64,000 nt of DNA from Planctomycetota bacterium (lineage in GTDB: Bacteria; Planctomycetota; UBA1135), in contig SHNF01000017.1 in NCBI GenBank assembly GCA_004295085.1, forward strand, positions 125,058-189,057, written 5' to 3'. Positions 26,696-36,054 of this stretch are shown here, piece by piece. The notes below the pieces were generated by a model. It made no database searches. It worked only from the letters and a program-made list of their open reading frames with translations, and had not been told where the DNA came from. Every line of letters starts with the position of its first letter. Position 1 is the first letter of the stretch. A program made the position numbers and the translations under genes.

Positions 26696-29600
26696 ATGCG
26701 CCAACTCCATCTACCTCTACCCGCCCTGGCTCTCTCCGGCGTCGCGGCGCTGCTGTGCGCGTGCGGCGGCGGCAGCAGCCCTTCCAACCAGCCCGGCTCC
26801 GGGCGCGCCTCCCTGCACATGGAGACGGTGGAATGGGGGCGCCTGGTGGACGTGTTCGACTCGCTGGGCGTGCTGGTGGAGAGCGACATCGTGGTCCGCG
26901 AGAGCCTGCAGAGCGACGGCGTGAACTACGTGCTCGGCATCAACCCGGTCACCCAGGCGGAGACGCTCACCATCCGCCAGCCCGCCGGAACGGTGCTGTT
27001 CCAGTCGCTGCTCAGCTCGGCCCAGTCGGGCCGCGCCGCGGTGGCCACCAAGGGCCTGGACTCGCCCGGCCCGTTCAGCCGCGTGGCCCGCAACGGCGCC
27101 ATCCGCATGCAGTTCTCGGACCTGCTCGACCCGGAGAGCGTGGACCGGCAGACGGTGCAGCTCCTGGTGGGGAATCCGCCGATCCGCAGCCAGGAGGTGC
27201 GTTACGTGGTGAAGAACGGCGAGCTCGGCGCCGACGGCCTGCCCAAGGGCGTGATCATCCTGGACGTGACCGTGTCCAGCGAAGACGCCGCCGACCTCGG
27301 GATCCCCGAGAACGGCGTGGGATACCCGGCGTCCCCGGACTCCAGCTCGCCCAACCTGGTCATCCGCATTCCGACCGAGGTGGATCCGCTGTTCGGGCAG
27401 AACCGCGTGCTCACCAACCTGTCCGGCAACCGCCACCTCGAGCCGCTGGCGTCGGACCCCGTGGAGCTGTCGCCGTCCTTCGATCCGATCGTGGTGCGGG
27501 CGGTGCGCACCGGCAACTCCGCCGACCCGTACAACGGCTTCATGATCGACCAGCAGCGGCCCAAGCTGATCACCGAGCAGCGCGCCACGGTGCGCGCGGT
27601 GAGCCTGGTGCCGGGCGCCGCGACCCTGCGCACCCTCACCTACGCGATCAACGCCGCGGGCTGCCGGGAGATCACGCCCAAGGTGGGCGACCTGTTCCAG
27701 ATCGGCACCGCCACCGTGCTCGTCAGCCGCGTGGACAGCGCCGCCGACCCGACGGCTTACGTGGTCACGGGCGCGCTGCTGAACGGCGACCTGCCCGCCG
27801 GCTCCAGCCCGCGCCAGGGCGTGCTCACCTCGGCCTACGCCAACGCCGACGCGGCCCTGCAGCTGTGCTGGCTGTCGTTCACGCCCGAGCCGAGCGTGGG
27901 CCTGCCGGCCGACGGCCTGGACCCGCTGGCCACCTCCATCACGGTGCGCTTCAGCGAACCCATCGATCCGGTGAGCGTGAAGTCCCTGGAGACCATGGTC
28001 CTGTGCTCGGTGGACCCCACGGCCTCCGGCAGCGATCCGGCCCGCCCGTTCGACCCGGCCACCGAGTCGGTGGGCGAGTACATCGACCGCCAGCTCGGCT
28101 ACGGCAACTTCGACGAGGACGAACCTTCCGCCACCGGCAGCGGCCGCATCAAGTTCGGCCCGGTGGAAGTGACCGCCGACTCGCGCACCTACACCTTGTC
28201 GCCGCTGGCCGGCATGACCGATTCCAACGCCGAGGGCGAGGACCTCACGCTGGTGCTGGCGCTGCGCGACGGCACCGTCGGCGTCCTGGACCTGGCCGGC
28301 AACCCGGTGGACTTCACCGGCTTCGTGGCCGGCAACGTGGGCCAGGACCACAAGATGATCTTGTCCGGCAACCCGTCCACCTGGCCCACGGACCGCTACC
28401 TGGCGCTGCGCTTCAACTCCACCGACGAGAACAACGACGGCTTGTCCGAGTACGCCGGCCAGTTCAACTTCGTGCCGGGCCGCATGCGCGGCCGCACGCT
28501 GCAGCGCTTCTCGCGCGTGGCCGATCCGTCCAACCCGTTCGTGGGGCAGCGCATCCAGTTCGGCCAGGGCATCATGAACCCGCTCACGCCGACCGGCTGC
28601 GTGCTCCTGACCGCGTACGGCTACCACCACCTGGGGCTGGGCCTGACCGCGGCCGCGGAGTTCAACCTGGACGTGGAGGGCCTCAACTGGGCGCCCTTCG
28701 GCGGCAACGTGTTCGACGACTCCTTCCCGCGCTACTCGCTGGCGCTGGCGCACAGCAAGTACTACCCGGACGACTTCATCAGCGCCACCACGGGCTATCC
28801 CGCCTGGCCGAACTCGGGCCTGCTGCGCGAACAGGTGTTCGACAACAACATCCTGGGGTTCCAGGACGGCCTCTACGACGAGAAGATCGTCTTCGACAAG
28901 CAGTACGAGATCCGCGGCGTGAACCGCTTCACCGCCACCAGCGGCGTGACCTACATGCCGTGGCCGGACTTCGAATCGACCTACACCTGGCGGGACACCA
29001 GCTTCCCGTCCGACCTGCTGGGAGCTCCCAACGGCTTCGGCGTGCCGCCGCAGGTCACCGGCCTGCCGTCCCTGTGGCCCGCAGGACAGGTCCCTTCCAT
29101 CGGACTGCCGCTGCTCATGCGCTTCCGCTGCTATCCCGAGGGCGCGTTCTTCGGCAGCAACGGCTTCCAGGTCCAGATCATGGTCGGCTCTTCGGCCCTG
29201 CCGGCGTTCCGCGTTTTCTCGTCCGGCGGCCTGGACAGCGGCGGCACCTGGAACTACATCATCCCGGACGTTCCCGACGGCGGCATCAAGCCCGTCGGCG
29301 GCTACAACACCAGCAACGGCTCGCGCACCAAGTCCTTCGGCCCGGAGCTGTACTGGGGCCAGGTGGACTTCGCGGTCTCGGTGTCGCGCTTCTTCACGCA
29401 CTGGTTCGAGCTTGGGGGGCAGCTGGCGACGATCACTCCGGCCACCCTCGAGCCGCCGGTGGAGCGCCAGCCTCCGGGCACCAACGTCATCCTGGATTTC
29501 CGGGGCACCACGCTGGTGGACGTGCCTTCCGGGGGCATCGGCGGCAACTGCGAGAACCAGCCCAACGGCCTGACCGACGCCATCACCTGCTTCGACGACT

Positions 29601-29791
29601 ACGGCGACTGGGACTTCGTCTGCTGCGGCATCGTGGCGACGCCGTATGATTGGACCCCGGACCCGTCCACGTACATCAGCCTGCCCGTGCCGCCGTCCTT
29701 CATCCAGCTCCGGGTCACCTTCGTGGCCAACTCGGCGCAGAACTTCGAGCCCGAGCTCGACGCCATCGGCTTCGCCTGGAACGTTGACTGA
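26696..29791 (+). CDS. Giant lipoprotein 2, paralogue of lipoprotein 1
   Basis: The product (1031 residues) starts with a signal peptide ending LLCAC and a Gly/Ser linker. It aligns end to end with lipoprotein 1: EWGRLVDV near residue 44, INPVTQAETLTI, an Ig-like strand pair near residue 130 (IRMQFSDLLDPESV), a second near 408-438 (ITVRFSEPIDPVSV), a shared QFNFVPG or QFDVVPG segment and the C-terminal motif ending GFAWNVD. The two are tandem duplicates that have diverged strongly. The GTG at 26687 is an alternative start. The gap to lipoprotein 1 is only 20 bases, so both are probably co-transcribed. Confidence 0.85.
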   Translation: MRQLHLPLPALALSGVAALLCACGGGSSPSNQPGSGRASLHMETVEWGRLVDVFDSLGVLVESDIVVRESLQSDGVNYVLGINPVTQAETLTIRQPAGTVLFQSLLSSAQSGRAAVATKGLDSPGPFSRVARNGAIRMQFSDLLDPESVDRQTVQLLVGNPPIRSQEVRYVVKNGELGADGLPKGVIILDVTVSSEDAADLGIPENGVGYPASPDSSSPNLVIRIPTEVDPLFGQNRVLTNLSGNRHLEPLASDPVELSPSFDPIVVRAVRTGNSADPYNGFMIDQQRPKLITEQRATVRAVSLVPGAATLRTLTYAINAAGCREITPKVGDLFQIGTATVLVSRVDSAADPTAYVVTGALLNGDLPAGSSPRQGVLTSAYANADAALQLCWLSFTPEPSVGLPADGLDPLATSITVRFSEPIDPVSVKSLETMVLCSVDPTASGSDPARPFDPATESVGEYIDRQLGYGNFDEDEPSATGSGRIKFGPVEVTADSRTYTLSPLAGMTDSNAEGEDLTLVLALRDGTVGVLDLAGNPVDFTGFVAGNVGQDHKMILSGNPSTWPTDRYLALRFNSTDENNDGLSEYAGQFNFVPGRMRGRTLQRFSRVADPSNPFVGQRIQFGQGIMNPLTPTGCVLLTAYGYHHLGLGLTAAAEFNLDVEGLNWAPFGGNVFDDSFPRYSLALAHSKYYPDDFISATTGYPAWPNSGLLREQVFDNNILGFQDGLYDEKIVFDKQYEIRGVNRFTATSGVTYMPWPDFESTYTWRDTSFPSDLLGAPNGFGVPPQVTGLPSLWPAGQVPSIGLPLLMRFRCYPEGAFFGSNGFQVQIMVGSSALPAFRVFSSGGLDSGGTWNYIIPDVPDGGIKPVGGYNTSNGSRTKSFGPELYWGQVDFAVSVSRFFTHWFELGGQLATITPATLEPPVERQPPGTNVILDFRGTTLVDVPSGGIGGNCENQPNGLTDAITCFDDYGDWDFVCCGIVATPYDWTPDPSTYISLPVPPSFIQLRVTFVANSAQNFEPELDAIGFAWNVD

Positions 29792-29793
29792 AC

Positions 29794-32700
29794 ATGCGGA
29801 TCCCCCGCTCGCGCTTCTCCCCTCTGCTCCTGGCCGCCTCGATCCTCGGGGTGGCCATCACCTCTTCCTGCAGCGGCGGCGGCGGATCCTCGAGCCAGCA
29901 GCAGAACACCGGCGAGTTCAAGGTCCTGTCCACCAACATGGCGGACAACGACATCTGGGCCTTGAACCGCCCGATCCTGCTGGAGTTCAACCACCCGGTG
30001 GACCCCTCGTCGATCAGCTTCGGGTCCATCCTGATCCGGCCCGTGAGCGATGCCGTGAAGGGCAACCCGGTGACGGGCACCTTCGAGCTGCTGGCGGGCG
30101 AGCAGGAGAAGGTCGTGGTCTTCTACCCGGCCTGCCCGACCAACGAGGACTTCAGCAACGGCGCCTTCGTGCCCGGCGGGTACCAGTACGAGCTGGTGCT
30201 GCCCACCCAGGGCGCGTTCGGCTCCTCCGTGCTGCGCGACCAGGCCGGCCACCAGCTCGCGGTGGGTCTGTCGCGCACCTTCTTCACGCCGACACCGCCC
30301 ACGGACCCGTTGTTCATCGACACCGCCGCCGGTCCGCCCCTGCTGCTGAGCAGCTCGCCCGAGGACTTCCCGGAGGACGTGAACCTGTTCACGGAGCCGG
30401 ACAACGTCGTGGTTGTGCGCTTCAACCAGCCCGTGGACGCGAGCCCGTCCAACCTGAACACGGACCGCCTCCATGTCCTGTACGCGGAGGGCGAGATCGG
30501 CAGCGCGCTGCAGAACGCGTTCGACGACGAGAACCGCGTGCCCGGCCGGCTGGTCCTGGTGGAGAACTGCGGCAGCACGGGCGCCCTGGTGTACTTCCAG
30601 GTGGCGGGTGTCCTGCCGCCCAACCGCAAGATCCGCCTGGTCGTGCGCAGCAACTTCGCCGATCTCTCGGGCGAGATCAACTCCCAGGATCAGACGGTGG
30701 ACCACGTCCTGCCCACGCTGGGAGCGGTCTACGGCGATCCCGGCTTCAACGAGGACGACGAGACCGCGGACGAGATCCAGCACCTCTTCGACAATCCACT
30801 GCTCCTGGACCCGAACGCCGCCCTGCAGTTCCCGCCGGCGGACCTGGTGGACGGCGAGGTGCGCGCGGCCTTCGACTTCCCCGGCGTCGCCGTGCCCGAG
30901 GACGCGGACTTCCTGCTGAACGACAACCTGGTCCTGGAAGTGCAGACGGACGGCACGACCACGCTGACCGACAGCAACGGCCGCATTTTCACGGTGGAGG
31001 CCGGCGTCCTGTACGTCGACGACTTCACCATCGCCGCCGGCGCAGTCCTGCGCGGGCGCGGCGGCAATCCGCTGGTGATCTACGCCACCGGCACGGTGGA
31101 CCTCGACGGCATCCTGGACGTGAGCGGCAACAACGCCCGCAGTCCGGTGGCTCTGAACGCGCCCACCATCCCGGAACCCGGCGCGCTGGGCGAGTGCGGC
31201 GGCGGCCGCGGCGGCAGCGCGTCGCTGCAGACCACCCAGGAGACGTTGCGCGGCGAGTCCGGAGCCGGCGCCTTCGGCGACGAAGGCGGCGGGGGCCAGG
31301 GCGGCGAGGGCGCCATCACCACGTTCTGGGCCTTCAACATCTTCGCCGGCAGCTGCCCGACCTGCGACACGCTGGACCTGGCGGTGCGCCAGCTCCTGGC
31401 CGGCGGCGGCGCCGGCGGCACCTTCGCCGTCACCTTGAACCAGGCGATCTTCTGGAACCGCTGGGCCGCCGAGTCCAATCCGGCCACCTACGACAACGCC
31501 GGGCCGGACTTCCGCTCCGACAAGCACACCCAGCTCGACCCGAGCGGGCTCAGCGCCACCAAGCCGGATCCGCCGACGCAGATGAACTTCTACGGCGGAG
31601 AGCACGGCATGCGCGGGGGCTCCTGGAACTCCGACGTGGCGGATCCGCCGCGGACGCCGCCGGGCTTCCAGGCCAACGGCCAGTTCGGCATGGAGGACCT
31701 GCAGCGCGACACCGCCACCGGGGTCAATGAAGAAACCACCGGCTTCGACCCGGCGTGGACCACGGGGACGGCGCCTCCTTACAGCTTCGGCCAGCCCGGC
31801 CTGGGCCCGGACGAGGGCTTCACCAACATCTCCGTGTTCTCCGAAGACGCCACCACCGGCAACGACTTCTGGGGCAAGCGCTTGAACACCGACGGCACGG
31901 TCACCACGGGCGAGCTGCTGGCGCCCTGGGCCGGCTACGGCGGCGGCGCCAGCGGCGACTGCTCCGTGGTCATCCGGCTGGACCTGGACGGCGACTCCGC
32001 CCTGGACCCGATCACCAACTTCTACCCGGACCCCGAGTTCCCCAACGGCAACACCGTGGAATACATGAAGGGCGCACCGGGCGGCGGCGGCGGCGGCCAG
32101 TTGCAGGTCCTGGCCGTCGGCCCGATCATCGTCGGTCCCACGGCGCAGATCCGCGCCAACGGCGGCAGCGGCGCCGGCGGCGAGTCCGTGTGGCTCACCA
32201 ACAACCAGGTTTCGGGCTCGGGTGGCGGCTCCGGCGGCCACGTCGTCCTGCAGAGCGCCACCGGCCTGGACTTGTCGCAGATCAACGTGGGCACGGTCGC
32301 CACCCTGACCGATCCGAGCACCCAGCTCATCGACGCCGAGGTGTTCCAGGCGCTGGGCGGCCGGCGCGGCTGGGCCGGCAGCAGCCTGAACATCCTGACC
32401 GGCGAGACCGGGGGCGACGGTAACAGCGACTTCATGACGGCGCGCGGCGGCGCCGGCGGCAACGGTGTCATCAGCCTGCAGGTTCCCGACCCGCGCACCG
32501 ACATCATCTACCACTCGGGAGCGGGCAACGCGATCCGCAACTACATCGGCAACCCGGTGAACACGGATCGCCTGGAAGCCGTGCTGGAGGCCTACGCCGC
32601 CCCGCAGCCGTACGCTCTGATCCCGAGCTTCGCCAGCCAGTCGCAGGTGCAGAGCGTGTGGATCGACACCGGCCTGGCCCTGCTGCGCGACCCGGCCAAC

Positions 32701-33348
32701 GGCAGCAGCGCCGCCTACCCCGACTACGACAACCCCGTGCTCGATTTCGAAGGCATCGCGCCCACCGGCCTGGTGATCACCGCCGGCGGCATGGTGGTGA
32801 GCGGGGAGGTGGTCGCCACGGGTCCCACCAGCGGCATCAGCGACTTCCAGCTCGTGATCGAGGGAGCGTCCACCGCCCTGGACGATGAGTACTGGCACTC
32901 GCCGCAGCTGCTGGTGGGCTACGACGTGTACCCCGACAGCAGCGGCATCGCCAGCTTCGAAGTGGTTGAGTCGGTCTACGACCCGGTCTTCGACCGCATG
33001 ACCTTGACCACGCGGACCACGGACGGCGACATGACGGAATCGCTGAACGCCAGCAACCCGACCTGGGCCTTGCGCGAGAAGTTCTTCCGCGTGCAGACCA
33101 CGGGCAGCAAGGACCGGTTGCCGGACACGGCCAGCGTGCGCTTCGAATTCCAGGGCGCCGACGAGTTCACGGCCGGCTCCAACATCCCCGGCCTGCCGAC
33201 GGCCTGGACCGGTGACCTGAGCGCCTTGGAAGGCAAGCGCTTCATCCGCTACCGCCTGACCTTCGACGTGGACGCGCTTGGCACGGGCGGCTCGCTGACC
33301 AACGAGCGGCCCGGCGTGGACTACGTCAAGCTCCCGTTCGTCTTCTAG
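29794..33348 (+). CDS. Giant lipoprotein 3, Ig-like plus Gly-rich
   Basis: This protein (1184 residues) has a signal peptide with a relaxed lipobox (TSSC) and a Gly/Ser linker. Ig-like domains lie near residues 58-140 (ILLEFNHPVDPSSI) and 200-230 (VVVRFNQPVDASPS). The middle holds a beta segment with VYATGTVDLDGILDVSGNN-like strands, and several Gly-rich stretches (GGGGGGQLQVLAVG, GSGGGSGGHVVLQS) suggest a parallel beta or beta-helix region. It ends with an EGKRFIRYRLTF module like lipoproteins 1 and 2. The ATG lies two bases after the preceding stop. Gly-rich parts resemble lipoprotein 5 at 39.9 kb. No catalytic motif is seen. Confidence 0.85.
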   Translation: MRIPRSRFSPLLLAASILGVAITSSCSGGGGSSSQQQNTGEFKVLSTNMADNDIWALNRPILLEFNHPVDPSSISFGSILIRPVSDAVKGNPVTGTFELLAGEQEKVVVFYPACPTNEDFSNGAFVPGGYQYELVLPTQGAFGSSVLRDQAGHQLAVGLSRTFFTPTPPTDPLFIDTAAGPPLLLSSSPEDFPEDVNLFTEPDNVVVVRFNQPVDASPSNLNTDRLHVLYAEGEIGSALQNAFDDENRVPGRLVLVENCGSTGALVYFQVAGVLPPNRKIRLVVRSNFADLSGEINSQDQTVDHVLPTLGAVYGDPGFNEDDETADEIQHLFDNPLLLDPNAALQFPPADLVDGEVRAAFDFPGVAVPEDADFLLNDNLVLEVQTDGTTTLTDSNGRIFTVEAGVLYVDDFTIAAGAVLRGRGGNPLVIYATGTVDLDGILDVSGNNARSPVALNAPTIPEPGALGECGGGRGGSASLQTTQETLRGESGAGAFGDEGGGGQGGEGAITTFWAFNIFAGSCPTCDTLDLAVRQLLAGGGAGGTFAVTLNQAIFWNRWAAESNPATYDNAGPDFRSDKHTQLDPSGLSATKPDPPTQMNFYGGEHGMRGGSWNSDVADPPRTPPGFQANGQFGMEDLQRDTATGVNEETTGFDPAWTTGTAPPYSFGQPGLGPDEGFTNISVFSEDATTGNDFWGKRLNTDGTVTTGELLAPWAGYGGGASGDCSVVIRLDLDGDSALDPITNFYPDPEFPNGNTVEYMKGAPGGGGGGQLQVLAVGPIIVGPTAQIRANGGSGAGGESVWLTNNQVSGSGGGSGGHVVLQSATGLDLSQINVGTVATLTDPSTQLIDAEVFQALGGRRGWAGSSLNILTGETGGDGNSDFMTARGGAGGNGVISLQVPDPRTDIIYHSGAGNAIRNYIGNPVNTDRLEAVLEAYAAPQPYALIPSFASQSQVQSVWIDTGLALLRDPANGSSAAYPDYDNPVLDFEGIAPTGLVITAGGMVVSGEVVATGPTSGISDFQLVIEGASTALDDEYWHSPQLLVGYDVYPDSSGIASFEVVESVYDPVFDRMTLTTRTTDGDMTESLNASNPTWALREKFFRVQTTGSKDRLPDTASVRFEFQGADEFTAGSNIPGLPTAWTGDLSALEGKRFIRYRLTFDVDALGTGGSLTNERPGVDYVKLPFVF

Positions 33349-33368
33349 TCGCAGGCGTGCGGAGCAGG

Positions 33369-34202
33369 ATGTCACCGGCCGCGAGCCTCGTGCTCGCGAC
33401 CTGTGCGCTGGCTTGCGCACCGGCGGCGTCACCGCCTCCGCCCCCGGAGCTGCAGGTGCTGGACTGGCCCGGCCGCGACGGACGCAGGCTGGCGCTGGAT
33501 CAGCCGTTGCGCATCTCGTTCGACCGCCGCATGCCCTCGAACCTGCGTGCGGGGTCCGTCGAGTTGCTGGAGCTGGGGGAATCGAGGAGCATGGCCCTGC
33601 CGCGGCCGCTGCAGCCGCTCGCCCTCGTTGCAGCCGGCGAGATCCTGAGCCTGATCCCGGCGCTGCCGCGCGCCACCGACCTCGAGGACGGGACGCTGCG
33701 CCCCGGCCGGCGCTACCGCCTGATCTTCCACGGCGTGCCCAGCCTGCGCGCCCTCGCGTCCGCGGACGGCGCGGTGCTGGTCGGGGACCAGTACGCGGAG
33801 TTCGAGACCTTGCCGGAGGCCGACCCGGGGGTGATCGGCAACACAAACCGGGCCCATGAGTCCCTGAGCCTGGACCTGCCCTCCGGCCGCGGCGCCCGCC
33901 TGCTGGCCTGGGTGGGCGCCGATGGCCGCGTGCAGGTCCCGGTGCGCATGCCCCTGGATCCCCGCAGCCTGCGCGAGCCGGCCTGGCTGCGGCCCTTGTC
34001 GCCGGAGGCGCCGGGCGCCGTCCCTGCGCAGGCGGTGGCACTGCGGCTCCTGGAGAATGGGGCCCAGGGAGCGCTTCTGGAGGCCACGGTGGGAGCGCTC
34101 GAGGAACCGATCGTCCTGGTGCTGCCCGAGCTCCTGGAGGGACTGTCCGGGGAGCGCCTGCACCCGGCGGACCGGGAGCTGCGCCTGCAGCCGGTGCCCT
34201 GA
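33369..34202 (+). CDS. Lipoprotein 4 with single SbsA-type Ig-like domain
   Basis: The protein (277 residues) begins with a lipoprotein signal (LATC or LACAP) and a Pro-rich spacer. One Ig-like domain starts near residue 43 (PLRISFDRRMPSNL). Two further beta-rich segments follow. The ATG at 33369 follows GGAG by four bases, a clear Shine-Dalgarno sequence; GTG 33357 is also in frame. It closes the lipoprotein run and is followed by the prepilin peptidase gene, which has its own predicted promoter. Function unknown. Confidence 0.75.
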   Translation: MSPAASLVLATCALACAPAASPPPPPELQVLDWPGRDGRRLALDQPLRISFDRRMPSNLRAGSVELLELGESRSMALPRPLQPLALVAAGEILSLIPALPRATDLEDGTLRPGRRYRLIFHGVPSLRALASADGAVLVGDQYAEFETLPEADPGVIGNTNRAHESLSLDLPSGRGARLLAWVGADGRVQVPVRMPLDPRSLREPAWLRPLSPEAPGAVPAQAVALRLLENGAQGALLEATVGALEEPIVLVLPELLEGLSGERLHPADRELRLQPVP

Positions 34203-34239
34203 AGCCGCGCCGGCTTGGACCTGGACTGCCGCGCCGTCC

Positions 34240-34245
34240 CACAAT
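34240..34245 (+). promoter_or_regulatory. -10 element, leaderless prepilin peptidase
   Basis: CACAAT ends six bases before the ATG at 34252, the same spacing as the other leaderless candidates. It lacks the first T of the consensus, so support is moderate. Confidence 0.4.
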
Positions 34246-34251
34246 CCTGCC

Positions 34252-35262
34252 ATGACCTCGTGGAGCGACCTGCGCGCGCTGGGCGGCCTGTACTGGGCCG
34301 TCCTGGCCGTGTTCGGCGCCGTGGCCGGCTCCTTCGCGTCCGCGGCGATCCACCGCCTGCCGCGGGGGAGCTGCCGTCTGGACGATCCCCCGCTCAGCCT
34401 GTGGCGGCCGGCGCGCTCCTTCTGCCCGCACTGCCGCAGCACGATCCGCTGGCATGACAATGTGCCGATCCTCTCCTGGGTGCTGCTTGCCGGGCGCTGC
34501 CGGAGCTGTCGCAGGCGCATCAGCGCGTCCTACCTGGTCCATGAGCTGGCGCTCGCCGGGCTGTTCGTCCTCGCCGGCGCCTCCTGGCCGGCCGAGGAGG
34601 GCTTCCTGGCCATGCTGCTCGTGGGCACGGCCCTGACCGGCATGTGGATCGCGGCGTTGGTGGACTGGAAGTGGAAGCTCCTGCCGGACGCCGTGACCAT
34701 CGGCGGCATCGCCAGCGGCGTGCTGGCGGCGCTCCTGGTGCCGCGGCTGCACCTGTGGGATCCGGCCGACCCCGCCGTCCCGTGGGGCGCCCGCTGGCTC
34801 TCCCTGGACCCGCTGCGCCAGCCGGCACTCACGGCGCTGGTCTCCTCCGTCACCGGCGCCGCGGTCTCCGCCCTGTTCTTTTTTGTATTGGGACGCGTCT
34901 TTTCCTATCTTCTGCGCCAGGACGCCCTCGGCAGCGGAGACGTGCTGTACCTCGCGGCCGTGGGCGCCTGGTTGGGACTCGAGGGATCCGCCTGGACGCT
35001 CTTCATCAGCGTGGCCGTCGGCTCCGTGCTGGGGCTGGTGAGCGTCGCCGCCACCGTGGCGCGCGTCGCCGCTCATCGCCGCCGGCGCGGCGCGCCGTCG
35101 GACTGGCGGCTCAACTTGCGCCTCGGTTGGGCCATCGGCCACCTGATTCCGTTCGGCCCGGCGCTGGTGTTCGGCACCGTCCTGGTGCTGCTCCAGCCCC
35201 TGGCCGCGCGCGGCTTCTTCCTCGAGACCTGGCCTTCCTTCCTGCAACGCCTCCTCACCTAA
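34252..35262 (+). CDS. Prepilin leader peptidase / N-methyltransferase (A24 family)
   Basis: This polytopic inner-membrane aspartic protease (336 residues) cleaves and methylates type IV prepilins and type II pseudopilins. An N-terminal membrane segment is followed by a cytoplasmic zinc loop with four cysteines (CPHC and CRSC), as in bifunctional enzymes. The catalytic Asp residues are Asp138 (in LVDWKWKLLPD) and Asp230 of the GSGD motif at 227-230. About eight hydrophobic segments are visible. With the GspC-like protein and secretin it implies a working secretion or pilus system. The following OmpA-type gene is 13 bases away. Confidence 0.93.
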   Translation: MTSWSDLRALGGLYWAVLAVFGAVAGSFASAAIHRLPRGSCRLDDPPLSLWRPARSFCPHCRSTIRWHDNVPILSWVLLAGRCRSCRRRISASYLVHELALAGLFVLAGASWPAEEGFLAMLLVGTALTGMWIAALVDWKWKLLPDAVTIGGIASGVLAALLVPRLHLWDPADPAVPWGARWLSLDPLRQPALTALVSSVTGAAVSALFFFVLGRVFSYLLRQDALGSGDVLYLAAVGAWLGLEGSAWTLFISVAVGSVLGLVSVAATVARVAAHRRRRGAPSDWRLNLRLGWAIGHLIPFGPALVFGTVLVLLQPLAARGFFLETWPSFLQRLLT

Positions 35263-35275
35263 CCCGCCGCCAACC

Positions 35276-35956
35276 ATGAAGCTCCGCTTGCTGTTCCTTG
35301 CCGCCGCCGCTCTCGCGCCCGCGTGCCAGAATCCGCGTCTCCAGCAAACCGTCCGCGACCAAGACGAGCAGCTGGCCGCGCTCAACTCCGAACGCCAGCG
35401 CCTGCTGAGCGAGCGCGACCGCGTCGCCGGCGAGAACGAGCGCCTGGAGGACGACTTGCGCCTGCAGCAGGAGCGCAATCGCGACCTGCAGCAGCGCGTC
35501 GCCGCCATGGAGGCGCAGCCATCCGACAGCGAGCTGGAAGGCCTGCGCAACCGCCTGGAGGGCACCGGCGTCGGCGTCAGCCGCCTCGGCGAGACCATCG
35601 TGCTGGCGCTGCCCCAGGAAATCACCTTCCCCAGCGGTTCGGCCGATCTGACCAAGCAGGGCCAGGCCTCGCTGGACGCCGTCTCGGCCGTGCTCCAGAC
35701 CGACTACGCCGGCAAGACGCTCTGGGTGGAGGGGCACACCGACAACGATCCGATCCGCGTGTCCAAGTGGGAGAGCAACCTGCACCTCAGCGCCGCCCGC
35801 GCCCTGGCCGTGGCTGACTACCTGATCCAGGGCAAGAGCGTGGACCCGGCCACGCTCCGCGTGGCCGGCCATGGCGAGTTCGATCCCGTCACTCCCAACG
35901 ACACGCCCGAAGGCAAGGCGCGCAACCGCCGGGTGGAGATCCTGATCTTCAACTAG
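35276..35956 (+). CDS. OmpA/MotB-type peptidoglycan-binding lipoprotein
   Basis: The protein (226 residues) has a signal peptide ending LAPAC, probably lipidated. A predicted coiled coil from about residue 25 to 80 (repeats of RDQDEQLAALNSERQRL type) links to a C-terminal OmpA domain, with FPSGSADLTKQG, EGHTDNDPIRVSKWESNLHL and GKARNRRVEI containing the usual Asp and Arg that hold diaminopimelate. It resembles Pal/MotB-like proteins that tie the outer membrane or a motor to the cell wall. No flagellar gene is nearby. There is no visible Shine-Dalgarno sequence, so it may depend on read-through from the peptidase gene. Confidence 0.88.
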   Translation: MKLRLLFLAAAALAPACQNPRLQQTVRDQDEQLAALNSERQRLLSERDRVAGENERLEDDLRLQQERNRDLQQRVAAMEAQPSDSELEGLRNRLEGTGVGVSRLGETIVLALPQEITFPSGSADLTKQGQASLDAVSAVLQTDYAGKTLWVEGHTDNDPIRVSKWESNLHLSAARALAVADYLIQGKSVDPATLRVAGHGEFDPVTPNDTPEGKARNRRVEILIFN

Positions 35957-36054
35957 GCCGGGCGCGCTGCGCTTGACGCCACTACCATGGAGGGCCCGGC
36001 TGCGGCCCCGATGGCCGCGCCAGGGACTGTCCACCCACTGCACATGGCCGCTCC

